A stretch of DNA of 64,000 bases from Caulobacterales bacterium (GTDB lineage Bacteria > Pseudomonadota > Alphaproteobacteria > Caulobacterales > Caulobacteraceae). The DNA lies in assembly GCA_017302105.1 (NCBI GenBank), contig JAFLCS010000001.1, positions 310,001 to 374,000 on the forward strand. The letters are read 5' to 3'. Each line of letters opens with the position of its first letter. Within the stretch, counting starts at the first letter, position 1. Made by a program: the position numbers and the translations under genes. Shown here one piece after another: positions 37,945 through 46,259 of the stretch. The notes under the pieces were generated by a model that saw only the letters and a program-made list of their open reading frames with translations, was not told the origin of the DNA and did no database searches.

Positions 37945-38693
37945 TGACTGGACAGATCAGGATCGGCGTCGGCGGCTGGACCTTTGAGCCGTGGCGGGGG
38001 GTCTTTTACCCCGACAAGCTGAGCCAGAAGAAGGAACTGGCCCATATGGCCGGGCGACTGAGCTCGATCGAGATCAACGGCACCTACTATTCCAGCTTCA
38101 AGCCCGACACCTGGATGAAGTGGCGCGATGAAACGCCGGACGACTTCGTCTTTGCGGTCAAGGCCAGCCGGTTCACGACCAATCGCAAGGTCCTGGCCGA
38201 CGGGGCCGGCTCAATGGAGATCTTCCTGAACCAGGGCCTGACCCTGCTGGGGCCCAAGCTGGGGCCGATCAACTGGCAGTTCATGGCCACAAAAAAATTT
38301 GATCCCGTCGATTTCGAGGGGTTCCTGAAGCTGTTGCCGCGCGAGCAGGACGGGCTGCACCTCAGGCACGCGCTGGAAGTCCGAAACCCCAGCTTCGACT
38401 GTCCGGCCTTTTACGACCTGGCGGCGAAGTACGGCTGCGCCATCGTCTATGCCGAGGATGATGAGGCCCCAGAGTGGCCCCGCATCAACCAGCCGACCGC
38501 TGATTTCACCTATGCCCGGCTGATGTCCAGCCGCGCGGATGAGCCGACCGGACTGACCGCGACCGAACTCGATGCCGTTGCCGACAGGACCCGGGCGTGG
38601 GCCGAGCGCGGCGATGTGTTTTCCTATTTCATCTCGGGGGCCAAGGTGCGCAATCCGGCCGCGGCCGAGGCGCTGATCGCCAGACTGGGCTGA
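37944..38693 (+). CDS. DUF72 family protein
   Basis: A 249-residue TIM-barrel-like protein of DUF72 (YecE). Recognisable parts are IRIGVGGWTFEPWRGVFYP, FSSIEINGTYY-type IEINGTYYS, and FVFAVKASRF. Biochemical role unknown. Its start shares one base with the CPBP stop (TGATG), so they are co-translated. Confidence 0.9.
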   Translation: MTGQIRIGVGGWTFEPWRGVFYPDKLSQKKELAHMAGRLSSIEINGTYYSSFKPDTWMKWRDETPDDFVFAVKASRFTTNRKVLADGAGSMEIFLNQGLTLLGPKLGPINWQFMATKKFDPVDFEGFLKLLPREQDGLHLRHALEVRNPSFDCPAFYDLAAKYGCAIVYAEDDEAPEWPRINQPTADFTYARLMSSRADEPTGLTATELDAVADRTRAWAERGDVFSYFISGAKVRNPAAAEALIARLG

Positions 38694-38709
38694 GGCCGCC
38701 CTCGGCCTC

Positions 38710-38748
38710 TTGAAACGGGACGCTGCCGCCATATCTGTATCGACGATA
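38710..38748 (+). promoter_or_regulatory. Promoter with palindromic operator before the nitroreductase gene
   Basis: TTGAAA (38710-38715), a 16-base spacer and TATCTG (38732-38737) form a promoter-like pair. The palindrome TATCG-A-CGATA (38738-38748) follows at once, inside a longer imperfect TATCTGTATCG.. repeat. The position at about +1 is that of a repressor operator. Confidence 0.5.
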
Positions 38749-38769
38749 GATACTGATTAGAGGCTCCCA

Positions 38770-39390
38770 ATGCCCTTTGACCTCGCTTCGTCCTCCGGCC
38801 GTGATGTGGCCCTGCCCGAGCCGGCTCTGGCCCAGTTGTTCACCGAAGCCCGCTCGCGTAACGGCTGGACCGACCGGCCGGTGCCTGAGGCGCTGCTGCG
38901 CCAGCTCTATGACCTGACCAAGTTCGGCCCGACCGCGGTGAACGCCACCCCGGCGCGATTCGTCTTCGTGACCTCGCCCGAGGCCAAGGCGCGGTTGGCC
39001 CCACTGATGAGCGGCAACAATCGCGACAAGACCCTGGCGGCACCGGTCAGCGTGGTCATCGGCCACGACCTGGCGTTTCCCGACACCCTGCCGCGCCTGT
39101 TTCCACACGCGCCGGGGATCAAGGACGCCTTCGCCGACGAGGCGATGCGGCGTGAGACCGCCTTTCGCAACGGCTCGCTGCAAGCCGGCTATTTCCTGAT
39201 CGCGGCGCGGGCGCTGGGCCTGGATGTGGGGCCGATGTCTGGCTTCGACAGTGCCGGCGTGCAGGGGGCCTTCTTCGCGAACAGGCAGGTCGAGCCGAAC
39301 CTGATCGTCAACCTGGGCTATGGCTCGGACGAAAACCTGTTCGCGCGCAGTCCGCGCCTCGACTTCGCGGAAGCGGCGCAGATCCTCTGA
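38770..39390 (+). CDS. Malonic semialdehyde reductase-like nitroreductase
   Basis: A 206-residue flavin-dependent nitroreductase-family protein. It resembles RutE/malonic semialdehyde reductase: the LTKFGPTAVNATPARFVFV FMN region, GSLQAGYFLIAARALGLDVGPMSGFD, and NLGYGSD near the end. Substrate by family could be 3-oxopropanoate or a quinone. A promoter with a palindromic operator lies directly upstream, so the gene is probably inducible. Confidence 0.85.
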   Translation: MPFDLASSSGRDVALPEPALAQLFTEARSRNGWTDRPVPEALLRQLYDLTKFGPTAVNATPARFVFVTSPEAKARLAPLMSGNNRDKTLAAPVSVVIGHDLAFPDTLPRLFPHAPGIKDAFADEAMRRETAFRNGSLQAGYFLIAARALGLDVGPMSGFDSAGVQGAFFANRQVEPNLIVNLGYGSDENLFARSPRLDFAEAAQIL

Positions 39391-39399
39391 TCTGATGCT

Positions 39400-39654
39400 C
39401 TAGTGCACGGACACCGGGGCCAGTTCATAGGCGCGGGCGGCCGCGAAGGCCTCTTCGCGATTGAGAAGGACCGCCAGCGGCTCGCCGCCGGGGGTATAGA
39501 CGCCATAGACGATCTGATCGGCGCGGACCTGGATTCCGGGCGCGGGGGCCAGTCGGGCTTCCGGGCCCAGCTCACCGGCACGGACGGGCCGAACATAGAC
39601 CAGGCTGGGTGAGCCGAGGTCAGCGAAGGCCTTTCTGGAAATGTCGTTTGTCAT
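39400..39654 (-). CDS. DUF1150 family protein
   Basis: An 84-residue small protein of DUF1150, with LGSPSLVYVRPVRAGELG and GIQVRADQIVYGVYTPGGEPLAV. Its function is unknown. In many Alphaproteobacteria it follows a small heat-shock gene, as here. It likely belongs to the same heat-shock transcript. Confidence 0.85.
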   Translation of the reverse strand: MTNDISRKAFADLGSPSLVYVRPVRAGELGPEARLAPAPGIQVRADQIVYGVYTPGGEPLAVLLNREEAFAAARAYELAPVSVH

Positions 39655-39756
39655 TCAAGTCATTCCTGGACCCGGCGACCCGGGACCGCGCGCGCCGCGG
39701 CGCGCGATCCTGATCGAACCGGGAATTGTCAGATAAAAGGGGCGGAAGTTGGGGCG

Positions 39757-40176
39757 CTATTGGGCCTGAATCGGAATCTGCCGCACGGTCTGGGTCGCTG
39801 GGGGCTGTATCAGATCGACGTGCAGCAGGCCGTGTTCGACTCTGGCGGCCTGCACCTCCATGCCGTCAGCCAGCACGAAGGCCCGGGTGAACCCCCGCGC
39901 AGCGATGCCGCGGTGCAGAAAAGCCCCGTCTCCGTTGTTGGCCTCAGCTTCGCGTCGGCCTGAGATGGTCAACTGGCGACCTTCGACGGTGACCGACAGC
40001 TGATCGGGAGAAAACCCGGCCACGGCCAGGGATATGCGGATGCCGTCGTCACCGACGGCCTCGACATTGTAGGGCGGATAGCCCTCGGCCGCGATCTTGG
40101 CGGCCCGGTCGATCAGTGAGCGCGTCTGCTCGAAGCCGAGCAGAAACGGACTGTCGAAAAAGACAGAGCGGGACAT
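39757..40176 (-). CDS. Hsp20-family small heat-shock protein
   Basis: A 139-residue alpha-crystallin chaperone of the IbpA type. The core runs from YNVEAVGDDGIRISLAVAGF through VEGRQLTISGRR to GLLHVDLIQP, and ends in QIPIQAQ, a variant of the IxI motif. It holds unfolded proteins at high temperature. A sigma32-like promoter and a paired Shine-Dalgarno precede it. Confidence 0.95.
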   Translation of the reverse strand: MSRSVFFDSPFLLGFEQTRSLIDRAAKIAAEGYPPYNVEAVGDDGIRISLAVAGFSPDQLSVTVEGRQLTISGRREAEANNGDGAFLHRGIAARGFTRAFVLADGMEVQAARVEHGLLHVDLIQPPATQTVRQIPIQAQ

Positions 40177-40179
40177 GAG

Positions 40180-40196
40180 CCCTCCTAGGGAAGCGA
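40180..40196 (-). ncRNA. ROSE-like RNA thermometer hairpin over the hsp20 Shine-Dalgarno
   Basis: On the minus strand TCGCT is followed by TCCCTAGGAGGG and then the start: CCCT pairs with AGGG, masking the AGGAGG Shine-Dalgarno just 3 bases before ATG. A conserved UYGCU before such a hairpin is the hallmark of ROSE elements before small heat-shock genes. The leader of about 60 bases is shorter than most ROSE elements. Confidence 0.55.
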
Positions 40197-40239
40197 CCCG
40201 TGCAAATAGGCCTCCGGCTGGAGCACCTCGTCGGCTTCT

Positions 40240-40268
40240 AGGTGGGGGTGCCGTACGAGTAGGTCAAG
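40240..40268 (-). promoter_or_regulatory. Sigma32-type promoter of hsp20
   Basis: On the minus strand CTTGACC (40268-40262), 13 bases, then CCCCCACCT (40248-40240). This matches the heat-shock consensus CTTGAAA-N(11-15)-CCCCATNT well and places the start about 55-60 bases before the hsp20 ATG. Confidence 0.6.
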
Positions 40269-40435
40269 CGCGGTTGCCCGACTTCGGGGCGCCGACGTCG
40301 CGCAGCACCGGCGTCTCATCGTGGCTCGAGTAGGCGATGAAGGTATGCAAACGGCTCCGTCTCGCGGACCGCAATCCCGACCTCAGTCCAATCCCAACCC
40401 ATGGAAGTCCGCGCCGGACGAACCCCGGAAAGGCC

Positions 40436-40465
40436 GAAGGCCCGGCGGGGGTCCGCCGGGCCTTC
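40436..40465 (-). terminator. Terminator of tRNA-Ala
   Basis: A perfect 13-bp stem (40436-40448 with 40453-40465) and a 4-base loop begins 3 bases beyond the tRNA 3' end on the minus strand. Only TTT within CCTTTCC follows, so efficiency may be moderate. Confidence 0.65.
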
Positions 40466-40467
40466 GA

Positions 40468-40543
40468 TGGTGGAGCTAAGCGGAGTCGAACCGCTGACCT
40501 CTTGAATGCCATTCAAGCGCTCTACCAACTGAGCTATAGCCCC
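40468..40543 (-). tRNA. tRNA-Ala (anticodon GGC)
   Basis: A 76-base tRNA with encoded CCA. The acceptor GGGGCTA carries the G3:U70 identity pair expected for alanine (GGGGCTA with TAGCTCC). The D arm is GCTCAGTTGGTAGAGC, the anticodon loop ATGGCAT gives GGC, and the T arm is GCGGTTCGACTCCGC. Confidence 0.97.
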
Positions 40544-40557
40544 GATCGTCTCGGGTT

Positions 40558-40578
40558 TTGCGGGATAGCCTCCCGCAA
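40558..40578 (-). other. Perfect 8-bp stem-loop between TIGR02300 gene and tRNA-Ala
   Basis: TTGCGGGA and TCCCGCAA pair around a 5-base loop. It lies 78 bases after the TIGR02300 stop and 14 bases before the tRNA 5' end. No T-tract on either strand. It could be the 3' end of the upstream gene or a processing site in the tRNA leader. Confidence 0.4.
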
Positions 40579-40585
40579 GGCGGCG

Positions 40586-40615
40586 GAACCTAGTCGGACC
40601 CGACCGCCCGATCAA
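40586..40615 (-). promoter_or_regulatory. Possible promoter of tRNA-Ala
   Basis: TTGATC (40615-40610), 14 bases and GACTAGGTTC (40595-40586) on the minus strand roughly fit the Caulobacter housekeeping consensus TTGACGS-N(10-14)-GCTANAWC. About 45 bases separate it from the tRNA. Confidence 0.35.
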
Positions 40616-40656
40616 GCCCTGCCGAAGGTGAAATTCGACAGGGCCGATTTCGGTGA

Positions 40657-41166
40657 TCAGTCTTCGTCTTCGTCCTCGCCCAGACCGTCGATGTCGTCGT
40701 CGAAATCCTCGTCGTCATCGTCCTCGAGGAAGGGCACGGAATCGTCGTCATCGTCGTCGCTGACGTCATCGTCGTCATCGGCGTCGCCCATGCCGGGCGC
40801 AACCTTGTCGGACTCGTCGCTGTCGTCATCATCGTCGTCGCCGGCGGGGATCTCGTTGGCGGCTTCGTCGATCTCCGGCGTCGCGGGCTCGTCTTCCTCG
40901 TCCTCGTCGTCGTCCTCCGAGGTCTTGGGCTTGGCGGCCACCTGATCGTCGGTGTCCTCGTCCTCGTCGGATTGATCGTCGTCGGCCACGCCCGGACGGC
41001 CGCGTCCGCGACGCAGGCGGATGGCTTCCTCAGCCTCGAATTCGGTGTCGCACTTGGGGCAGTGCGCCGGACGGCGGTTGAGGTCGTAAAACTTGGCCTG
41101 GCAGTTCGGGCAGATCTGCTTGGCGCCGAGCTCGGGATTGGCCACGGTCAAAGCCTTGCTGTTCAT
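40657..41166 (-). CDS. TIGR02300 family FYDLN-acid protein
   Basis: A 169-residue protein of the TIGR02300 type. The N-terminal zinc ribbon has [21 protein letters not shown] (two CxxC pairs). The remaining two thirds is an extremely acidic Asp/Glu tail with runs of seven Asp. Function unknown. The family is limited to Alphaproteobacteria and usually sits beside aroA-cmk-rpsA, divergently, as here. Confidence 0.93.
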   Translation of the reverse strand: MNSKALTVANPELGAKQICPNCQAKFYDLNRRPAHCPKCDTEFEAEEAIRLRRGRGRPGVADDDQSDEDEDTDDQVAAKPKTSEDDDEDEEDEPATPEIDEAANEIPAGDDDDDDSDESDKVAPGMGDADDDDDVSDDDDDDSVPFLEDDDDEDFDDDIDGLGEDEDED

Positions 41167-41264
41167 GGGGTGGGGTCAGGAACCCCGGACGTTTCGGGCG
41201 GCTCCCTTGCCACCGGATTGGGCCGCTGTCAAAACCGATTTCATCCGTGTCGCATGAGAGGCCC

Positions 41265-42575
41265 ATGGCCCTGGATCATTTGGACCGTACGACCTTGTCC
41301 GCGCGGCCCTCCGGAGCCCTGTCAGGGCGAGCCCGCGCGCCCGGCGACAAATCGATTTCGCACCGTGCGCTGATCCTCGCGGCGATGGCCCGGGGCGAGA
41401 GCCGGATCGAGGGCCTTCTGGAGAGCGATGACGTGCTGGCAACCGCTGCCGCCGTGGCGGCGCTGGGGGCCGAAACCGAGCGCCTCGGGCTAGGCCGCTG
41501 GCGTGTCGTCGGGCGAGGCGGCTTTCAGCAGCCCGGCGTCCTGATCGATTGCGGCAACTCAGGCACGGCGGCGCGTCTGTTGATGGGGGCGGTGGCGGGG
41601 TTTGCGATCGAGTCCTGGCTTGACGGCGACGCCAGTCTCCGAGGTCGACCAATGGGGCGGGTCGCCGAGCCCCTGATCCAGATGGGTGCACGCGTTTCAG
41701 GTGATCGCTTGCCGCTGAGTGTGACCGGTGGAAATCTCTCGGCCATCCATTGGAGGTCCCGGGCAGCCTCGGCGCAGGTCAAGTCGGCGGTGCTGCTCGC
41801 CGGACTCCGCGCGGTGGGCGTCACCTCGGTGACGGAGCCGGCCGCCAGCCGGGATCACACCGAACGGATGTTGCCCCTGTTCGGCGTCGAGGTTCGCCGT
41901 GAGGGTCTGACGGCCTCGGTCGAGGGCGGTCAGACACTGATACCGGTCAATCTGTCGGTCCCGGGCGATCCGTCCTCGGCCGCCTTCCCCCTGGCGGCTG
42001 CCCTGATCGTGCCTGGATCGGAGGTGACGATCGAGGGCGTAATGCTGAACCCGGGACGCACAGGTCTGTTCGAGACCCTGCTTGAAATGGGCGCGGACCT
42101 GACCATCAAGAACCGGCGTGACCAGGGCGGTGAAACGGTCGGCGACGTTACGGTCCGGGCTTCACGCCTGCACGGGATCGAGGTGCCGCCGGAGCGGGCC
42201 GCGTCGATGATCGACGAATATCCGATCCTGGCCACAGTGGCTGCTGTGGCTGAGGGCCGAACGGTCATGCAGGGCCTTGAGGAGTTAAGGGTCAAGGAAA
42301 GTGATCGGATCGCCGGAACCGCCGCCCTGCTGCGGGCCTGTGGGGCCGATGTCGATGAGGAACCGGGCGGCCTGGTCGTTATGGGCTCTGGCCGCGCACC
42401 GGCCGGAGGAGCCAGTATCCAGACCCACGGCGATCACAGGTTGGCGATGAGCGCCCTGGTTCTCGGCCTGGCGACGGAGCGTCCTGTCACCGTGGATGCA
42501 CCCGGGATGATCGCTACCAGCTTTCCCGGTTTCGTCGATCTGATGGTTGGCCTGGGGGCGGAGATCGCCCCATGA
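41265..42575 (+). CDS. aroA: 3-phosphoshikimate 1-carboxyvinyltransferase (EPSP synthase), class II-like
   Basis: The sixth step of the shikimate pathway. The 436-residue protein has [11 protein letters not shown] (Lys29 for phosphate), [35 protein letters not shown] and RDHTERMLP. The last three match the class II (CP4-like) motif set. At residue 100, where the CP4 enzyme has Ala, this protein has Gly, as in glyphosate-sensitive enzymes. The ATG at 41265 has GAGAGG upstream; a GTG at 41247 is less likely. It overlaps the next gene by 4 bases. Confidence 0.96.
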   Translation: MALDHLDRTTLSARPSGALSGRARAPGDKSISHRALILAAMARGESRIEGLLESDDVLATAAAVAALGAETERLGLGRWRVVGRGGFQQPGVLIDCGNSGTAARLLMGAVAGFAIESWLDGDASLRGRPMGRVAEPLIQMGARVSGDRLPLSVTGGNLSAIHWRSRAASAQVKSAVLLAGLRAVGVTSVTEPAASRDHTERMLPLFGVEVRREGLTASVEGGQTLIPVNLSVPGDPSSAAFPLAAALIVPGSEVTIEGVMLNPGRTGLFETLLEMGADLTIKNRRDQGGETVGDVTVRASRLHGIEVPPERAASMIDEYPILATVAAVAEGRTVMQGLEELRVKESDRIAGTAALLRACGADVDEEPGGLVVMGSGRAPAGGASIQTHGDHRLAMSALVLGLATERPVTVDAPGMIATSFPGFVDLMVGLGAEIAP

Positions 42576-42829
42576 GGCCGGTCACGGCCCTCTGTGCGGC
42601 GCTGGCGGGCGGCCTGATGTGGCGTGGGATCAGCGGTGCCATGGATCACGGAGAGATCATCGCCTTTTCGCGCCGGCGCTTCATCGACATGGTGTCGATG
42701 GCGGACGATCCCTTGCGATTCAACCTGAGTCTGATCGCGCACATCGTCATTCTGGCGGCGGCCGTGGTCATCGCCTTCAGGGCCCTGATTGAGCGGCCGT
42801 CCAACCGGATCGACCGCCGGCGACGATAG
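42572..42829 (+). CDS. Small membrane protein between aroA and cmk
   Basis: An 85-residue protein of unknown function. Residues 1-20 are moderately hydrophobic, and a clear membrane helix lies at about 52-70 ([20 protein letters not shown]). The C-terminus is Arg-rich and probably cytoplasmic. It is coupled to aroA by ATGA overlap, and cmk starts 40 bases later. The coding frame is supported by the coupling and by the well-formed helix. Confidence 0.7.
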   Translation: MRPVTALCAALAGGLMWRGISGAMDHGEIIAFSRRRFIDMVSMADDPLRFNLSLIAHIVILAAAVVIAFRALIERPSNRIDRRRR

Positions 42830-42869
42830 CGCCTTGGCAAGGCGCGTCCTTCGCCGCTAAGGCGAAGCG

Positions 42870-43514
42870 GTGAAATCTGATCTCGTCATCGCGGTTGATG
42901 GGCCGGCGGCCTCGGGCAAGGGCACCATCGCAGCCCGGCTCGCCGCCCACTATGGCCTGCCCTATCTCGATACCGGCCTGCTCTATCGCGCGGTCGGCCT
43001 GGCCGTTCTGGCCCGGGGCGGTAATCTGGATGACGCCCTGCAGGCGGCGGCAGTAGCGCAAGTCCTGGATCTCGCGGCCCTGGAGAACCCGGCCCTGATC
43101 GGACGGGCGGCCGGCGATGCGGCCAGCCGGGTCGGCTTTCACCCCCCTGTGCGGGCTGCTTTATTGAAACTACAGCGAGATTTTGCGGCCCAGTCCGGTG
43201 GGGCGGTCCTGGATGGGCGGGATATCGGCACGGTGATCGCGCCGGATGCCGATGTGAAGATCTATGTGACGGCCGACCCTGAAGTGCGGGCGCGCCGCCG
43301 CTGGCGACAATTGACAGCGCGGGGCGAGCCGGTGGCCTTCGAGGATATTCTCGCCGACATTCGGGCGCGCGATGCTCGCGATGCTGGTCGCGATGCCGCC
43401 CCGATGGTCGCCGCCCAGGATGCGGTCTTGCTGAATACGACCGATTTGGGTATAGACGCCGCCTTCGAGGCGGCCTGCCGCATCGTCGAAGAGGCGCGCG
43501 CCCGTCAGGGCTAA
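42870..43514 (+). CDS. cmk: Cytidylate kinase
   Basis: Phosphorylates CMP and dCMP. The 214-residue protein has the P-loop DGPAASGKGT, the YLDTGLLYR motif, and DGRDIGTVIAPDADVKIYVTA. The start is GTG at 42870. It sits in the classic aroA-cmk-rpsA order, with rpsA 139 bases later, a gap long enough for its own leader. Confidence 0.97.
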   Translation: MKSDLVIAVDGPAASGKGTIAARLAAHYGLPYLDTGLLYRAVGLAVLARGGNLDDALQAAAVAQVLDLAALENPALIGRAAGDAASRVGFHPPVRAALLKLQRDFAAQSGGAVLDGRDIGTVIAPDADVKIYVTADPEVRARRRWRQLTARGEPVAFEDILADIRARDARDAGRDAAPMVAAQDAVLLNTTDLGIDAAFEAACRIVEEARARQG

Positions 43515-43653
43515 ATCAACCGCGCTTCCGCTCGACGGCCGCAGGCGTTCGGGATTTCGTCCCAGCCCGGATTTTTCAAGCCCCTAACCTGTCGAACGGG
43601 CCGAATCCGTGTGCCAAGCCGGCGCGCCTTTCGCCCATGGAGCCACCTCAAGC

Positions 43654-45357
43654 ATGACTGATACTCTCAACCCCACCCGCGACGATTTCGCCGCCCTGCT
43701 CGACGAGCAGCTGACCGGCCGCGATTTCAACGAAGGCCAGGTCGTCCACGGCCTCGTCGTCGGCGTCGAAAAGGATTTCGTGATCGTCGACGTCGGTCTG
43801 AAGACCGAAGGCCGCATCTCGCTGCGCGAGTTCACCGGCGGCCTTGAAGGCGTGACCGCGCCCAAGGTCGGCGATACCGTCGAGGTCTATCTGGAGCGCG
43901 TCGAGAACGCGATGGGCGAGGCGGTCATCAGCCGCGACAAGGCCAAGCGTGAAGAGGCCTGGAACCGTCTGGAAGGCGTTTTCGCCTCGGAAGAGCCGGT
44001 CATGGGCACCATCGTCGGCCGCGTGAAGGGCGGCTTCACCGTGGATCTGGGCGGTGCGTCGGCCTTCCTGCCGGGTTCGCAGGTCGACATCCGTCCGGTT
44101 CGCGATGTCGGCCCGCTGATGGGCAAGGAACAGCCGTTCCAGATCCTCAAGATGGACCGCCCGCGCGGCAACATCGTCGTGTCGCGTCGCGCCATCCTGG
44201 AAGAAGCCCGCGCCGAACAGCGCACCGAACTGGTCAGCCAGCTGGCCGAGGGCGAGGTCCGCGACGGCGTTGTCAAGAACATCACCGACTACGGCGCCTT
44301 CGTGGACCTGGGCGGCATCGACGGGCTGCTGCACGTCACCGACATGAGCTGGAAGCGCGTCTCGCACCCGTCGCAGGTTCTGGCGGTGGGCGACACGGTC
44401 AAGGTCCAGATCGTCAAGATCAACCCGGATACCCAGCGCATCTCGCTGGGTATGAAGCAACTGCAGACCGATCCGTGGGACGGCGTGGAAGCCAAGTATC
44501 CGGCCGGTGCCAAGATGACCGGCCGCATCACCAACATCACCGACTACGGCGCCTTCGTGGAGCTGGAAGCCGGGGTCGAGGGCCTGGTCCACGTCTCGGA
44601 AATGTCCTGGACCAAGAAGAACGTCCATCCGGGCAAGATCGTCTCCACCTCGCAGGAAGTGGACGTCATCGTTCTGGATGTCGACGCTTCCAAGCGCCGC
44701 ATCTCGCTGGGCCTCAAGCAGGCCCAGGCCAATCCGTGGGACGCCTTCCTGGATGCGCATCCGATCGGTTCGGTCGTCGAGGGCGAGGTCAAGAACGCCA
44801 CCGAATTCGGCCTGTTCCTGGGCCTGGACAACGACATCGACGGCATGGTGCACCTGTCGGACATCGACTGGAATGCGCCGGGCGAAGAGGCCATCCAGCG
44901 CTACCGCAAGGGCGAAATGGTCAAGGCCAAGGTTCTGGACGTCGACGTCGAGAAGGAACGCGTCTCGCTCGGCATCAAGCAGCTGGGCGGCGATCCGCTG
45001 GAAGGCGACGGCTTCACCCGTGGCCAGACCGTGACGGTCACCGTCACCGAAGTCACCTCGGGCGGCATCGAGGTCAAATTCGGCGATGACGATGCGCCGG
45101 CGACCGCCTTCATCCGCAAGTCGGACCTGTCGCGCGACCGCGCCGACCAGCGCCCCGAGCGTTTCGCCGTTGGCGATCGCGTGGACGCCCTGGTCACCGC
45201 CGTCGACCGCGCCACGCGTCGCATCTCCGTGTCGATCAAGGCCCTGGAGATGAAGGACGAGAAGGAAGCTGTCGAGCAGTACGGGTCGCAGGATTCCGGC
45301 GCTTCGCTGGGCGATATCCTCGGCGCGGCCCTGAAGGAGAAGGCCGACAAGGCCTGA
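43654..45357 (+). CDS. rpsA: 30S ribosomal protein S1
   Basis: An mRNA-binding protein of the 30S subunit. The 567-residue protein has six S1 repeats. The first two are divergent ribosome-binding ones, and four regular RNA-binding ones carry the NITDYGAFVDLGG and VHVSEMSW motifs. The ATG at 43654 (MTDTLNPTRDD) is the standard start, while an upstream GTG at 43609 would add 15 unconserved residues. A strong terminator follows. Confidence 0.98.
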   Translation: MTDTLNPTRDDFAALLDEQLTGRDFNEGQVVHGLVVGVEKDFVIVDVGLKTEGRISLREFTGGLEGVTAPKVGDTVEVYLERVENAMGEAVISRDKAKREEAWNRLEGVFASEEPVMGTIVGRVKGGFTVDLGGASAFLPGSQVDIRPVRDVGPLMGKEQPFQILKMDRPRGNIVVSRRAILEEARAEQRTELVSQLAEGEVRDGVVKNITDYGAFVDLGGIDGLLHVTDMSWKRVSHPSQVLAVGDTVKVQIVKINPDTQRISLGMKQLQTDPWDGVEAKYPAGAKMTGRITNITDYGAFVELEAGVEGLVHVSEMSWTKKNVHPGKIVSTSQEVDVIVLDVDASKRRISLGLKQAQANPWDAFLDAHPIGSVVEGEVKNATEFGLFLGLDNDIDGMVHLSDIDWNAPGEEAIQRYRKGEMVKAKVLDVDVEKERVSLGIKQLGGDPLEGDGFTRGQTVTVTVTEVTSGGIEVKFGDDDAPATAFIRKSDLSRDRADQRPERFAVGDRVDALVTAVDRATRRISVSIKALEMKDEKEAVEQYGSQDSGASLGDILGAALKEKADKA

Positions 45358-45382
45358 TCCGATGACGACCATCTGATCCAAG

Positions 45383-45416
45383 AAACCCCGTCCGGCTTCG
45401 CCGGGCGGGGTTTTTT
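45383..45416 (+). terminator. Intrinsic terminator of rpsA
   Basis: A 12-bp stem (45384-45395 with 45401-45412, one G-U pair) with loop cttcg is followed by TTTTTT. It lies 26 bases after the rpsA stop and is the strongest terminator in the window. Confidence 0.92.
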
Positions 45417-45498
45417 CTGGATTTCGTAACAACGAATCCCTCTTTTTCGCCTGAGCGGTGAAGGCTAGGGTGCCCGGCTTGATCCGGGGAGGATCATC

Positions 45499-45519
45499 GG
45501 AGGGGCCGCGCTTGCGGCC
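45499..45519 (+). promoter_or_regulatory. Shine-Dalgarno plus hairpin upstream of ihfB
   Basis: GGAGGGG (45499-45505) runs into a perfect GGCCGC-GCTT-GCGGCC hairpin (45504-45519), and the ATG is at 45528. The Shine-Dalgarno is over 20 bases from the start in the linear sequence, but only about 8 bases away if the hairpin folds, so the fold may set the spacing. Confidence 0.55.
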
Positions 45520-45527
45520 GGAATGAC

Positions 45528-45809
45528 ATGATCAAGTCTGAACTGATCGACCGGCTGGCCGCCGAGAACCCGCACCTGACTCAGAAGGACGTCGAGAAGA
45601 TCGTCGCCGTCATTCTGGACCAGATGACCGACGCCCTGGCCGAAGGCGGACGGGTGGAACTGCGTGGTTTCGGGGCCTTTTCGGTCCGCAGCCGTCCCGC
45701 CCGACAGGGCCGCAATCCGCGCACTGGGGCTTCCGTTCGGGTCCCGGCGAAATCCGTTCCGTTCTTCAAGAGCGGCAAGGAGTTGCGCGAACGGCTGAAT
45801 GCCGACTAA
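45528..45809 (+). CDS. ihfB: Integration host factor subunit beta
   Basis: A 93-residue HU/IHF-family DNA-bending protein. It has [24 protein letters not shown] and [31 protein letters not shown]. The last segment and the position after rpsA mark it as IHF beta rather than HU. In this group IHF helps sigma54 flagellar promoters and origin control. Confidence 0.95.
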   Translation: MIKSELIDRLAAENPHLTQKDVEKIVAVILDQMTDALAEGGRVELRGFGAFSVRSRPARQGRNPRTGASVRVPAKSVPFFKSGKELRERLNAD

Positions 45810-45842
45810 CCTCCCGCTTGCAACAGCAAGGGGGTAGCGCGG

Positions 45843-46256
45843 ATGAGCGTCTTTTCCGAATTTCGCGAGTTCATTTCGCGCGGTAACGTCATCGATCTCG
45901 CCGTCGGTGTGGTGATCGGTGCCGCCTTCGGCAAGATCGTCACCAGCCTGGTCGATCAGGTCGTCATGCCGCCGATCGGCTGGTTGATCGGGGGCGTAGA
46001 CTTCGCCGCCCTCAAAATCGCACTGCCAGAGAACCCGACCAATCCGGGCGCGGACATCGTCTATATCGAATACGGAGTTTTCCTGAATACGATCATTCAG
46101 TTCGTGATCGTATCCTTCGTGATCTTCATGGTGGTCAAGGGCATCAACAATCTGCGACGCCAGCAGGCAGCGGAGCCGGAATCGGCTCCTGAGGCACCGA
46201 CCGCCACGGAGGCCCTATTGATCGAGATCCGCGACGAACTGCGCGCCCGCAAATAG
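45843..46256 (+). CDS. mscL: Large-conductance mechanosensitive channel MscL
   Basis: A 137-residue channel that opens under osmotic downshock. It has the N-terminal helix SEFREFISRGNVIDLAVGVVIGAAFGKIV, a periplasmic loop, the second helix (about 76-98) and an amphipathic C-terminal helix. It starts 33 bases after ihfB and converges on the next gene with a 3-base gap. Confidence 0.96.
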   Translation: MSVFSEFREFISRGNVIDLAVGVVIGAAFGKIVTSLVDQVVMPPIGWLIGGVDFAALKIALPENPTNPGADIVYIEYGVFLNTIIQFVIVSFVIFMVVKGINNLRRQQAAEPESAPEAPTATEALLIEIRDELRARK

Positions 46257-46259
46257 CCG

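Noticed and set aside
43648..45432. Long antisense ORF opposite rpsA
   Set aside because: It mirrors the S1 gene and its repeats; there is no homology signal and no ribosome site.
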